A stretch of 64,000 bases of DNA, from the NCBI RefSeq assembly GCF_004193775.1, contig NC_041006.1, positions 18,654,093 through 18,718,092 of the forward strand, in the 5' to 3' direction. The stretch comes from Glycine soja. Lineage: Eukaryota; Streptophyta; Magnoliopsida; Fabales; Fabaceae. Under the pieces are notes generated by a model that was not told where the DNA came from, did no database searches, and saw only the letters and a program-made list of their open reading frames with translations. Below, piece by piece: positions 44,605-55,594 of the stretch (within the stretch, counting starts at the first letter, position 1; the number at the start of each line of letters is the position of its first letter). The position numbers and the translations under genes were made by a program.

Positions 44605-45922
44605 TGAAAAAGATGATGGAACTCACAAATCAAGAGGGGGTGAATTGGTTTTTAAATCAAATAAAACTTAAAAATATAATTTTGAAAAACTTTTGCTTCC
44701 AAGGATCGTATCACAAACTTTTATTAAAACCAATATCTAATCAATCACCCATACACAATATCTTTTTCTTAAATTTCTTTTCAAAAAGAATTTTTCTTTA
44801 AACTCAACAAATTGATGAAGAATACAATGAGAGAGAGATAAGATCAATGGAAGAAGTATACCAATTTTTATATTGGTTAACTCTCTATCTTTAGAGAAGC
44901 TACTCCAGTTATCTAATTCAATCTGAATTAGATTTCCACTATGCACTTTGAGTTCTTACAACCAATCTCAGTTCCTACCCAGAAAAAGAGACTAAGGTAC
45001 CCAATCCTATGGTCCTTTGTGAATAAGAGCCCAAGAGACGCCAAACCTTAGCCCAAACTAAAAAACCCTATTGTAGCATGCCTTCAGAAATTCATGCATA
45101 TGTTAACAACATGTAAAAGCATGTGAGAAACTGAGTCAAGGAGAGACACAACCTAGTCATTCAAATGCAATAACCTATGCTTGATTGAATGGATCTCTTC
45201 TTGATATCACAAGGTGTTAACAACTCACTTTTACCATGAACACTTTAGAAAACTAAAGATTAGAATGTGTGAGTCACAAAACATTATTCTAAACACTTAT
45301 TATGATCTCTTAAAAGTGAGTACACAAGGTGGTTTTCTATAGAGAAAACAGTTGTAATCGCCTATGATTGATTAAATTGTCAATGTAAGCAATTATCTCA
45401 AAGAAGTAATTGATTAGATTATCATTTCCATTGATTAAAGTGTTCTTCCCAAAACTGGAAAGCTTTCAAGAACAATGTAATCGATTAGATTCTTAATTTA
45501 ATGGATTAAAGTGTTCTTGGTCACTTCTAGGAACACTTTTATGAACGAAGTAATCGATTAAAGTAGAGACTTATGAAAAAAAAAGACATGGTCTCAAACT
45601 GAACTGTGTAATCAATTATAGATAACTGATAATCGATTAAACCTAATGAGGATCTCTCTACAAGCTCCAAACGACTTGTGTAATCGATTACAAATAGCTT
45701 GGTAATTGATTGAAACAGAGAGTTTTATGCACTAAAGAAGTTTCTAACTTTAGAAACAATCTTCTTACCTCTACATGATGATGCATGATGTACATATGGA
45801 TAGATTAAGACTAAGATGCAACAATCAAGACAAATACCACTCAAAGAGTTGGGCATGTAAAAACACAAAACTTCTATAAGTTCCAAAGCTTGATCTTCAT
45901 GTTGATCCCCCTATCTCTAACA
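44605..45922 (-). repeat. 5' LTR of the 15-kb copia element (1318 bp)
   Basis: Plus-strand edges TGAAAAAGATG and ATCTCTAACA. It aligns with 30997-32319 but with many differences (about 10% in the compared part). AATCGATTA dyads at 45360-45720. Followed by AAATT. Confidence 0.88.
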
Positions 45923-45927
45923 AAATT

Positions 45928-47403
45928 GTGTTTGGAAACCAAAAATAGTTTAGTTTTGGCATAGCAAATTGATGCCTCGCTACAATGAAACATTGTTTTT
46001 CCGAAATCTAAAACACTACACATTCACTAAGTAAATTGACAACTCGCTACAGCGAATAAGTATAAAAATTTGGTAATTCCCTTTATGTGACACACAGTCT
46101 CTTTGGATGTGATAACTCTTAATACTTATTTTTTTTCTACAAATTAGACTAGCTACACTTGCCTACTATGTTTGAAGCACAACACCATGAGAAGCGTGTA
46201 TGACACTTACATAACTATTTTGAATCCTTCTCATAGTGGGTCTATCTAGTATAAATATCACTCCTAATATTCATACTTGTGTGTCAACCTGATATCCCAT
46301 ATCCATGACCTATGAGATGTGGTCATCATTCTACTCACACAATAGTCTTAATGCATCAATATCGTCCTGGTGATAATGATACTTCATCTATAGACATTTT
46401 AAAATCACATTCTATTATTCAATGAATTTCACATCATTGAATAGTACGCCTATTCTAAAGACATTGTTATACTATAACAACGAATAACATAACAACTAAA
46501 ATATCTCGTAGATAAATATATATAAATCAAATTCGTAATACAAATATAGCCTAAAATGGACCACTAGGACTAACTCCAACATGAAGACCCAACCATAAAA
46601 GGTAAGATTCTCCATTTGATAAGAGTATCAAAATTTCTTTTTTCGAGGAAGGTAAATGAAAATATACCCAACATATAAGTATATCAATGCCACAATATTT
46701 ACATGTAAAGAACTCATTCTTAAGGGTTTAGAAATAAGAATACCCATTATTGTTGTCCAGCATTAAGAACATATAATTTTCTACACGAAAATTACTTCTT
46801 CTCAACATATATAGAACAAGCAAGTAAATGGTCTCAATGACCCACTTGGTAGAGCCAAGCTCTAAAACCATCAAATAACATGAAAATGAATATGAAAGAA
46901 CTTTTCCATACCTTGCAAGCCCAAACTTTTTGAAAATATGAAGAGAAATTCCTACAAAGATTGCTTCTTTGTGGCTTAGAGACAATTTTCTAGAAATAAT
47001 GTAGAAGAAAATGGAAAAAGATAGCTACTTGAACTCAAAAAACAACATAGAAATAGAAGTATAGGAATGGGTTTGGGTCATTCTTACCCAGCAAGGAAAA
47101 AAAGTGTGTTCCAAGCAAAATAAGAACCAAAGGCTCTCCCTTCCTGTCTCTTCTCGATTTCAATGCAAGAAATGAGGAAGAAAGATCAGCTACAACCCAA
47201 TAAGGCATTCTGGAATAACAAGAGATTACAACCAACTAAAGGTTACATAATGTTTGGCATAGGAAATGCAAATATCATATAACCATTTTGTTCAACACCC
47301 CATGTCTAACCCGATAATAAAGACTGCCTTGAGCAAGTGATTAATTCATATATACAATACCAAAAAACATAACCAACCATGTATTAGATTTTTGATCCTA
47401 ACT
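45928..47403. other. Old repeat DNA, mostly unrecognised
   Basis: 45928-46060 continues the older gypsy-like sequence interrupted by the copia element (CTCGCTACA words). 46130-47403 shows no gene or repeat that I recognise. Confidence 0.35.
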
Positions 47404-47640
47404 CCACTACTACAAAATAGGCTTTCAACATCGATTTTGAACCGATGCTGAAATGAGCAATGTTGAAATTCTGGCACTTTCAACATCGATTTTAAAACCA
47501 ATGTTGATAATACCTTCCTACATTGGTTGTGCCTTAAATTGATGTAGAAAGTGTGTAAAATGTCAGAATCCGCCAAATTTCTACATCAATTTTATTTAGA
47601 GCCGGTGTACAAAGTCATTGTTATATAAAAAAATATGGCA
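47404..47640 (+). mobile_element. CACTA (En/Spm) transposon end with subterminal repeats
   Basis: CACTACTACAAAAT at 47404-47417 matches the terminal inverted repeat type of plant CACTA elements. It is followed by ACATCGATTTTGAACCGATG, ACATCGATTTTAAAACCAAT, ATTGGTTGTGCCTTAAATTG and similar subterminal dyads to about 47610. I found no matching opposite terminus in the window, so only one end or a deleted copy is present. Confidence 0.6.
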
Positions 47641-48313
47641 ATTGAGTTCTAAAACCAAAACCAAAAAATAACTTTGGTAGCCCCTTCATTGTCCGAACTC
47701 TTAAACCTATCAGTATAATTATAAAATCATTTTCATTCTAATCAACCTTTCCCAATTGCCCGTTAGAATAAGAAGAACCACAACATGAAAACTAACTTAA
47801 TATTTCATAGTAATAATTATGATTAATAACATAAATGGCTATCATTAAGTGAAAGGACAATCACATTCACCCAACAATGAAGTGAAAAAAGCATACTAGT
47901 ATGTGAAGGACTAGTTGCAATCACAATCGTGCAAATTAGGAGTAAGGAAAAAAATATTTCATATGATAATTAACATGATCCTATCAGCAGGTATGGTTAT
48001 GTAATTCCTAGCACTCACTTCACACAAAGAAGATCAACAAGCAATTGTAAAGCTCTAGAATCACCATACACCTCCCATACTGCTAATTGGACATCTGTAT
48101 CTGATAGTTATCTCTCCCTTTCAGGTCCAGCAAGCTTCATGGAAACATGAACATATACAATGCAAATCAATATAATTCATATCACTTACCTTCAGGATTC
48201 TAAACTTCTAGCTAAATGTAATAGATTCACCTTATTTTATTACAGCTTAAAATCAGCCAAACAATAAAAGGAAAATGGTAGGAAGGACTTCTAGTTGACC
48301 TTTAATTCACTAG
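47641..48313. other. Unrecognised intergenic sequence
   Basis: AT-rich with no gene. It may be the body of the CACTA remnant. Confidence 0.35.
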
Positions 48314-49472
48314 TGTCGCAACCTATCCTACCGCAGGAGGGCGACACGAGGCTCACGGGTGCGTCTTCCAAGGAAGGAAAACACGCGGAGTCGCCACCAA
48401 CGTTTATTTGAGGAAAAATATTAGAAAAACCAAAAGTGGCTCAACGAATTTTAAGAATAAAAGGTTTGGGAGTTATTTACGTGTGGGGAAGGTATTAGCA
48501 CCGCACACGTCCACCTCAAGAGATGACGACCTTTAATCCAATGTGCAAAATCATAACTTCAATCTTTATTTATTTCCCTTTTTATGTTTTTATCTTTTTG
48601 GGGTCGACAAGAGCGTGTCTCTTGCTCCTACGTATCCTCAATTACGATGAGGAACTCAGACCTACGCAGTTCTTTGAAACAGGAAAGTTACGTATGGGAT
48701 TGAGTTTAGACTTTTGAATGGTTCATTTAAACCAATAAAAGAAAAAGAGATTGTTTAATGCGTTGGACCTTTGAACGGATTCAAGCGATTTTTATGGATA
48801 AAAAGCTTGATTATGAGCTAATTTTAGCTTTGGTTTCACTTGATTATTTTCTAACTCATTAAAAGAGGACTTACGAAGCAAATGACCAATTAAAACTTAT
48901 TTTTTCAATGACTAACCGAGGTTACAGCATGAACGATCGGTTGGAATTCATTTTAACAGTTATTAGACAAGATTACACATTAAACAATCTGTTGGAATTC
49001 ATTTTAACAATGATCCCCGATGGTATAAGAATGAAGATGAAGACATGTAAAGCAAGGATGGACCCATAAGGGTTCATAGAATGAATTCAAAGCTTCAAAA
49101 ATAGAAACTAACCGGTCAAAGAACAAAGAACGATGAAGAACGATCACGAAATCGATCATGGAAACGTTACAGAAGTGCCTCGGCCTTGATTTTTCTTCTT
49201 CTTTCTCCTTCTTCTCATTAATTTCTCTCAAATCCTCTTGATTTTAGATGTTGAACCCTTCCTTCAGCCCCCCTCATGCCTATTTATAGGAAATAAGAGG
49301 TGGACATCGCACAGCAACTCGCCCAGGCGAGCTGTTGCTTCATCCCTAAGCTTTCTAGTGGGCCCAGGGGCTGAAAAATGTCCCAAAAGTGACCATTTTG
49401 CCCTTCTATTGAATATTTTGCGCATTTCCTTCTGTAACGTCACAAAACCCTATGGATTGCACGACAATTAGT
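48314..49472 (-). repeat. Third Ogre-like LTR, truncated
   Basis: The plus-strand edge TGTCGCAACCT matches the end of the outer Ogre LTR. CGGAGTCGCCACCAACGTTT, CTTGCTCCTACGTATCCTCA and the reverse TATA (49281-49288) follow in the same order. A CTCGCC-CA-GGCGAG dyad lies at 49318-49331, upstream of TATA in the LTR's sense. The TGTCATACCC start is missing; similarity fades near 49472. No PBS adjoins the left edge, so it is a solo or 3' LTR fragment. Confidence 0.75.
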
Positions 49473-49551
49473 GTTAAGCAACTTGTTCGGCTTCCGGCAA
49501 GTGCACCGGATCGCACAAATAGTATAAAACGATAAGAACCGAGTATCAAAC
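49473..49551. other. Fragment of an older gypsy element, left part
   Basis: GTGCACCGGATCGCACAAAT and the following bases run up to CAAAC, then resume at 50708 after the gypsy solo LTR. Confidence 0.4.
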
Positions 49552-50707
49552 TGATCGAGGCCGTACCCGAATCAAATAAACATGAAAATGCAGTAACTAG
49601 GAAGTGATCCTAGGTCGTTTCCCAACGAGCAGTGACAAGCCAAATGTTCATAATATACTTGCAGTAACAGTAACGATGGGGGGGGGGGGGGTTTGGTTGT
49701 TTGGTAATTAAAGAGCAGAACAAATAAAATGGAATACGAAACTACTAATACTAAAATCAGGTTGTTTCCTCTGATTCAGAAGCCACTCTCTTATCCTGGG
49801 TTATGGAGAATTCGTCCCTAACAGTCAACCACTTAATCCAACCCTATTTCAATTTACTAAGCGAAAATCAACTTAGGGTTTTCAATACGTGATTAGGCAC
49901 CACATACACCAGTTAGCCCTTCGTCCATTAAGCATGAACGCAAGTTAGGCTCAGAGGCAATTAATCGAACACGAAGTGTGCACTGATTAAAATGTCACGA
50001 AATTGGGATAACTGGTGAAGGGAAAACTGCCAGGAAACCACATTACAAACAAAACCTCAAAGAGAATTGGGCTTCGTCCTCAAAAGGAAACAACACCAGA
50101 AAATCTAGCCTTCCATGGATTCAAACAGAAAACGCAAATGAAACATGAAGCAGAAACGTAAATGAACAAGAACGTAAATGAACAGAAACGTAAATGAACA
50201 GAAACATAAATGAAAGTAGAAGAAGAAGCAAGAATGAACTCGTAATTAGAGGCAGAAAACGTAAATTTGCATTACGAACTCAGAAACGTCAAAACAGAAA
50301 AACGAAAACCCTAAAACAAAGCTCTGAATAATGAATAGCATAACAGGATAGAATGCCCTGCATGAATCCTAAGGCAGCTATTTAAAAAGAGTCACTCAAA
50401 GTCACTGGGGCCCTATTTCAATACTCTGGCCCAAAACGAAATAAACACTGAACAAAATAAACTTGCGAAATTTCCTAATTAGAAATTAACTAAGGTAAGC
50501 GCTGCTTTATTTGCCCTCTTCAAGTCCACAACCAAAATCCGGATTAAGCCCAATGTTTCATTAATTCCTGAAATTAGATTAAAAACATCAAATTAGCTGA
50601 ATGAGCCCAAATAATAAAACTGCCTAATTAATTGACAATTAAGACCAATCAATAATTAAAATGGTGCAAAAAGGGTTTAGAAAATAGAAGAAAATGATGG
50701 CACATCA
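49552..50707 (-). mobile_element. Gypsy solo LTR, copy 2 of 3 (1156 bp)
   Basis: Edges TGATCGAGGCCG and GATGGCACATCA; 5-bp duplication CAAAC at 49547-49551 and 50708-50712. It has a G run at 49679-49691 and about four copies of a 16-bp GAAACGTAAATGAACA unit (50151-50220). Confidence 0.93.
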
Positions 50708-51153
50708 CAAACTCTCAGGGAACTTGTGTTATTTGGTAAGCTATTTCAGCAAATAAGTGTCTGGTATGTAAAGATAAGTGTGAATATGAACAGGTGTATA
50801 AACTATCTGTGCAAAAAGAAAGAAAATCACGTGAGAGAAATGATGGGTAAAAACAAGTAGAAACACGTTGGTCTTCCTAATAGGTGCCTGATGCTGAAAA
50901 GATATTCTCTATCCAACAATGCCCATGTGTTCTTATGGTGTCTCCTAAGATACTAAACCCTGATTCCTCATGATAGTTTAGCCTAATCCTGATCAAGCAT
51001 CGTCTGCAGATTCCTCTTGTAAGACTAAACTCAATCAGGACCGCATTAAAACACATATACACAACTAACTTATCGCACCCCGATTCCTCGTGATAGTACG
51101 ATAACTTAGCCCTGCACTATCAAGGACATTAGAGTCAGACCAGTTTCCACTGT
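50708..51153. other. Fragment of an older gypsy element, right part
   Basis: Continues 49551 after the solo LTR. It has GATTCCTCATGATAG and GATTCCTCGTGATAG words (50962, 51071). No coding region. Confidence 0.4.
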
Positions 51154-51158
51154 TGAAT

Positions 51159-51812
51159 TGTTGGATCGAGTGGCCTCAGAATAATTAAGAAGGGGGTTGA
51201 ATTAATTATTCCTAAACCCTTACTAATTAAAAAATTACTCTTTTAAGGCTTTTACTAAATTGTTAAGAGAATATGGAGTAGAAGAGAAACTTAACAGAAA
51301 GTAAAAACGGAAATTAAATGCACAGCGGAAAGTAAAAGAGTAGGGAAGAAGCAAACAAACACACAAGAGTTTTTATACTGGTTCGGCAACAACCCGTGCC
51401 TACATCCAGTCCCCAAGCGACCTGCGGTCCTTGAGATTTCTTTCAACCTTGTAAAAATCCTTTTACACGCAAAGATCCACAAGGGATGTACCCTCCCTTG
51501 TTCTCTTTCAACCTAGTGGATGTACCCTCCACTAGAACTGATCCACAAGAGATGTACCCTCTCTTGTTCTCAGTCAAACCCAAGTAGATGTACCCTCTAC
51601 TTTACCACAAATGATGTACCCTCCAATGTGTTGAGACAAAGATCTCAGGCTGTTAAACCTTTGATACTTTGTGAATGGGGATACAAAAGAATTCTCAGGC
51701 GGTTAGTCCTTTGAACACTTTTGTATTAGGGAAAGGGAAGAATCAAAAGAATTCTCAGACTATGTCGTTTTGAATTCTTTGACAAGGGAGAAGGGAGACA
51801 CAAAAGAATTCA
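51159..51812 (-). repeat. Truncated 3' LTR of the deleted copia element
   Basis: Matches 53270-53935 closely, then breaks off after ACACAAAAGAATTCAGG. No polypurine tract remains. Confidence 0.85.
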
Positions 51813-52152
51813 GGTTACATATCATGTCATGCAAAAATATTTAAAACATGAAGAGTATCAATTTTATCAAAAACAATCAAAACACAAGTATGAAGAATAT
51901 TGATTTTACTTAAATATATGAATAAATATTTCACGCAAATAGGATGAAATCAATCAAGCAAATATACTCATGATTTCAAACAATCAAAAGACAAACAAAT
52001 AAAGAATTGTTAGTCATCATAATCAAATTGTTTAAATAAAAATTTCAAATTTAAGAGAAATTTTAATAAGATAATGGTTTTGATATTACCTTTTTCAGGA
52101 TTGAAGTGTCTAGATCTTCAAAGATAAGGATCATGCTTTTTCTCCTTGTTTT
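51813..52152 (-). other. AT-rich stretch between gag and truncated LTR
   Basis: No coding frame and no LTR match. It is either residual internal DNA or filler at the deletion junction. Confidence 0.4.
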
Positions 52153-53223
52153 TCATCCTTGAGAGATGTTCTCGTCACTTTCGTAATCTTTGGTTAGAAG
52201 ATTAATCTCCTTTTCTGAACCATCGGATGAATCATTGTCATCCCATGCAATATATGCTTTCTTAGTTCTTCTTTCGTCAAATCTTTTCTTTTCACTCTTC
52301 TCCAACCATTCTTCATTTGACGGACATTTGGCCTTGATGTGACCAATTTGATTGCATTTGTAGCACCTAAGGATTTGAGAATCATCTTGTGATTTTCTTC
52401 CATTATTGAAATTCTGACACCTGTCAATTCTTCTTTTCTTGATGAATTTCTGAAATTTCTTAACAAAGAAAGAAAATTCTTCATCATATGAATCTTCTTC
52501 TTTGTTTTCTTCTTGTATTGAAGATGAGGCTTTAAGGGCTATGCTTCTCTTCTTTTTGTCATTTTCTTCATTTTGATTGAGGCATTGAAGTTCCATCTCG
52601 TGTTCCTACAATTTACCAAATAAATTGGCAAGAGACATGGAAGAGAGATCTTTGCTTTCAGAAATAGTAGTTACCTTGGGCTGCCATTCCCTACTTAAAC
52701 ATCTTAAGACTTTATTAATTAAATCTTCATTGGGAAAGATTTTTCCTAAAGATGCAAGATGGTTTACTATATGTGTAAATCTCTTTTGCAAACTATGGAT
52801 ATTTTCATTTGGGTTCATTCTAAATAATTCATATTCATGGGTAAGGGTATTTATTCTAGACCTTTTTACATCTGTGGTTCCTTCATGGGTTAACTGGAGA
52901 GTATCCCACATATCCTTGGCATTAGTACAATTTGACACTCTAAAGTATTCATCTATCCCTAGGGCTGAAGTGATGATATTTTTGGCTTTGAGATCATACT
53001 GGATTTTTCTCCTATCTTCTTCTGCCCATTGATCTCTTGGTTTTTGGGCTGTAGTGCTTGTGCTTACATCTACTATAGTGGGTATATGTGGTCCTAATTC
53101 TATTGCTTCCCATATATTTAGATCTATGGCTTCAATGATTATCTGTATGCGGGTTTTCCAATAATGGTAACCCTCTCCATTGAAAATGGGTGGTCTGTGA
53201 ATGGAATTTCCTTCAGGAAACAA
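52153..53223 (-). pseudogene. Copia Gag (UBN2 plus CCHC knuckle) with one in-frame stop
   Basis: 53223-52606 holds RPPIFNGEGYHYWKTRIQI, KDMWDTLQLTHEGTTDVKRS and FTHIVNHLASLGKIFPNEDL (UBN2 family). A TAG at 52608-52606 follows LFGKL. The same frame then reopens (52596-52153) with a Lys/Glu-rich stretch and the knuckle CYKCNQIGHIKAKCP. With the stop read through it would be about 357 codons. No protease follows, because the rest was deleted. Whether the stop is a mutation or tolerated read-through cannot be told from one copy. Confidence 0.85.
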
Positions 53224-53249
53224 GGGATTTCAAGAGGTCATTCTACAAG

Positions 53250-53267
53250 AAGCCTGCTCTGATACCA
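53250..53267 (-). promoter_or_regulatory. PBS of the deleted copia element
   Basis: Minus-strand TGGTATCAGAGCAGGCTT, 2 bp from the LTR edge; initiator tRNA-Met type. Confidence 0.9.
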
Positions 53268-53269
53268 CT

Positions 53270-54932
53270 TGTTGGATCGAGTGGCCTCAGAATAATTAAG
53301 AAGGGGGGGTTGAATTAATTATTCCTAAACCTTTACCGATTAAAAAATTACTCTTTTAAGGCTTTTACTAAATTGTTAAGAGAATATGGAGTAGAAGAGA
53401 AACTTAACAGAAAGTAAAAGCGGAAATTAAATGCACAGCAGAAAGTAAAAGAGTAGGGAAGAAGGAAACAAACACACAAAAGTTTTTATACTGGTTCGGC
53501 AACAACCCGTGCCTACATCCAGTCCCCGAGCGACCTGCAGTCCTTGAGATTTCTTTCAACCTTGTAAAAATCCTTTTACAAGCAAAGATCCACAAGGGAT
53601 GTACCCTCCCTTGTTCTCTTTGAACCTAGTGGATGTACCCTCCACTAGAACTGATCCACAAGAGATGTACCCTCTCTTGTTCTCAGTCAAACCCAAGTAG
53701 ATGTACCCTATACTTGTACCACAAAGGATGTACCCTCCAATGTGTTGAGACAAAGATCTCAGGCTGTTAAACCTTTGATACTTTGTGAATGGGGATACAA
53801 AAGAATTCTCAGGCGGTTAGTCCTTTGAACACTTTTGTATTAGGGAAAGGGAAGAATCAAAAGAATTCTCAGACTGTGTCGTTTTGAATTCTTTGACAAG
53901 AGAGAAGGGAGACACAAAAGAATTCTGGCGGTTAGTCCTTTGTTCTTTTGGAAAAGGGAGAAGAGAGACACAAAAAGAATTCAGGCGGTTAGTCCTTGGC
54001 GAATTCTTTTTGGCAAAGGGAGAAGAGAATGAAAAGATGAATAGCACAAGTTTTCAAGGTTTGGAAAACCAGAAAACTTCAAAAACCTTTTGGTACAAAG
54101 AAGAAAAAGAAGTTCAAAGAGATTCAAGGCTTGTAAAGGATTGTAATGAAATGATTGGAAAAGTATTCAAGATGCTTGAAATGCAAAACAAAACCTTGCT
54201 TTTATAGACTCTTCATGTCTGGTCAAGACAACCATTTAGAAGAGTTATAACTTTTAGAAAAACTTAAAACCAATTTGAAAAAGTCAAAAACCTTTTTGAA
54301 GAGTTAAATCTTTTGATTTATCAGAAACAGTCACTGGTAATCGATTACCAAATTAGTGTAATCGATTACACAAGGCTTTCAAATGAAAAGATGTGACTAT
54401 TCACATTTGAATTTGAATTTCAACGTTCAAGGGCACTGGTAATCGATTACCAAAAACATTATAATCGATTACAGCCTTTTGAAAATAATTGGAACGTTGT
54501 AAATTCAGTTTGAAAACTTTTTCAAACTCATTTTGCTACTGGTAGTCGATTACAACAATATGCTAATCGATTACCAGAGAGTAAAAACTCTTTGTTAAAG
54601 GTTTTGTCAAAAACTCATGTGCTATTCAAAGTTTTGAAAAAACTTTTTAATACTTATCTTGATTGAGTCTTTTCTTCATTCTTGAATCTTGAGTCTTGAA
54701 TCTTGATCTTGATTCTTGAGATCTTGAATCTTGAATCTTGATTCTTGATTCTAGGCTTTCTTCTTGAGTCTTGAATTCTTCTTGACTCTTGAACTCTTGA
54801 ATTATTCTTGATTCACTTGAGTTGTTCTTTGATTGATCTTTGAGCTTTTTGTCATCACCTTTGTCATCATCATTGTTATCATCAAAACACCTTTGAATCA
54901 CCTTTGATTCACCATGAAGCTTTGCTTCTACT
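53270..54932 (-). repeat. 5' LTR of the deleted copia element (1663 bp)
   Basis: Plus-strand start TGTTGGATCGAGTGG. The right edge reads GCTTCTACT where the family has GCTTCTACA, so the terminal base is mutated. The TGAAT duplication fixes the boundary. GGTAATCGATTACCA dyads at 54330-54460 and reverse TATA at 54201-54206. Same family as the solo LTR 33900-35520. Confidence 0.88.
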
Positions 54933-54937
54933 TGAAT

Positions 54938-55594
54938 GACCCTAACAAAGCATGCATCTATGTGATCAAGGTAGAGGCATACTGAAGTGAAAAGCAGATA
55001 GCACAGAGAAGACACAAAACATCATTAAATAGATAAAAATATATTTACATCAGGTACCTACAGGGAAGATCCAACAGAGGATTTAGCTTTCCATACCAGG
55101 AAGCCTTCTTTACAACAAAGAAAAGAACAAGATGAAGGATTGTAAAAATACAAGTGGTGAGGATGTCTCCTTCACCTCTAGGATCTCACAATCACTCACA
55201 AACTCATCTCAAGCTCTCAAACCGGCTCCTGCTTCAAGCTCTGGTCTCTACAGATCTTCACATAGCAAAATCTCTCAAAATTCTCTGGAACTTGGACCTT
55301 TCTCTCTCTAGAAACCCTAGACATGCAAAGCTGTGAATCCCAGTCCAAACTCTCTTTCTGAAATTTGATTTCAGGCTTAAATAGGTGGCCTTGTTCGTGC
55401 TCGTGCGCTTAGCGCAATTCTGGACCGCTTAGTGCACATTAGTGAATTTCGGCTTAGCATGTGCCTTCTCGCTTAGCGGATGAATTGAAGTGGTGCGCTT
55501 AGTGAGATGAAGCAATGCGCTTAGCAAACCTGTACAGCTCATCTTCTTCCAGAGTCTTCCACTTGCTTAGCCCATGAGTGTTGCGCTTAGCGGA
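54938..55594 (-). repeat. Fragment of a gypsy-type LTR with GCTTAGCGC repeats
   Basis: 55405-55594 has many GCGCTTAGCG-like words. Upstream is a CTCTCTAGAAACCCTAG leader-like stretch. The fragment is cut at GCGGA by the gypsy LTR at 55595. No coding region. Confidence 0.45.

Larger units (their letters stand above)
30997..45922 (-). mobile_element. Complete but dead Ty1/copia element with three nested solo LTRs
   Basis: LTRs at 30997-32319 (3') and 44605-45922 (5'), flanked by the 5-bp duplication AAATT at 30992-30996 and 45923-45927. From the right on the minus strand: LTR, PBS complementary to initiator tRNA-Met, gag, zinc knuckle, pre-integrase, integrase, RT, RNase H, an extra ORF, polypurine tract, LTR. 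Solo LTRs interrupt it at 33900-35520, 38280-39452 and 42223-44422. Without them it is about 9.9 kb, and the extra ORF beyond pol suggests the SIRE/Maximus lineage, but I cannot fix the lineage. The LTRs differ at roughly 10% or more in the stretch I compared, so the insertion is old. Confidence 0.9.
51159..54932 (-). mobile_element. Deleted copia element with gag but no pol (3.8 kb)
   Basis: Flanked by TGAAT at 51154-51158 and 54933-54937. The right LTR (53270-54932) is full, with PBS at 53267-53250. Gag follows at 53223-52153. The left LTR (51159-51812) lacks its 5' part. One deletion removed everything from after gag to within the 3' LTR, apart from about 340 bp of unclear sequence. In the compared part the two LTRs differ at about 3%. 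Confidence 0.9.

Noticed and set aside
30997..45922. Considering the LTRs at 30997 and 44605 as two unrelated solo LTRs
   Set aside because: The left one has a polypurine tract on its inner side and the right one a PBS. AAATT flanks the pair, and copia gag-pol lies between, so they belong to one element.
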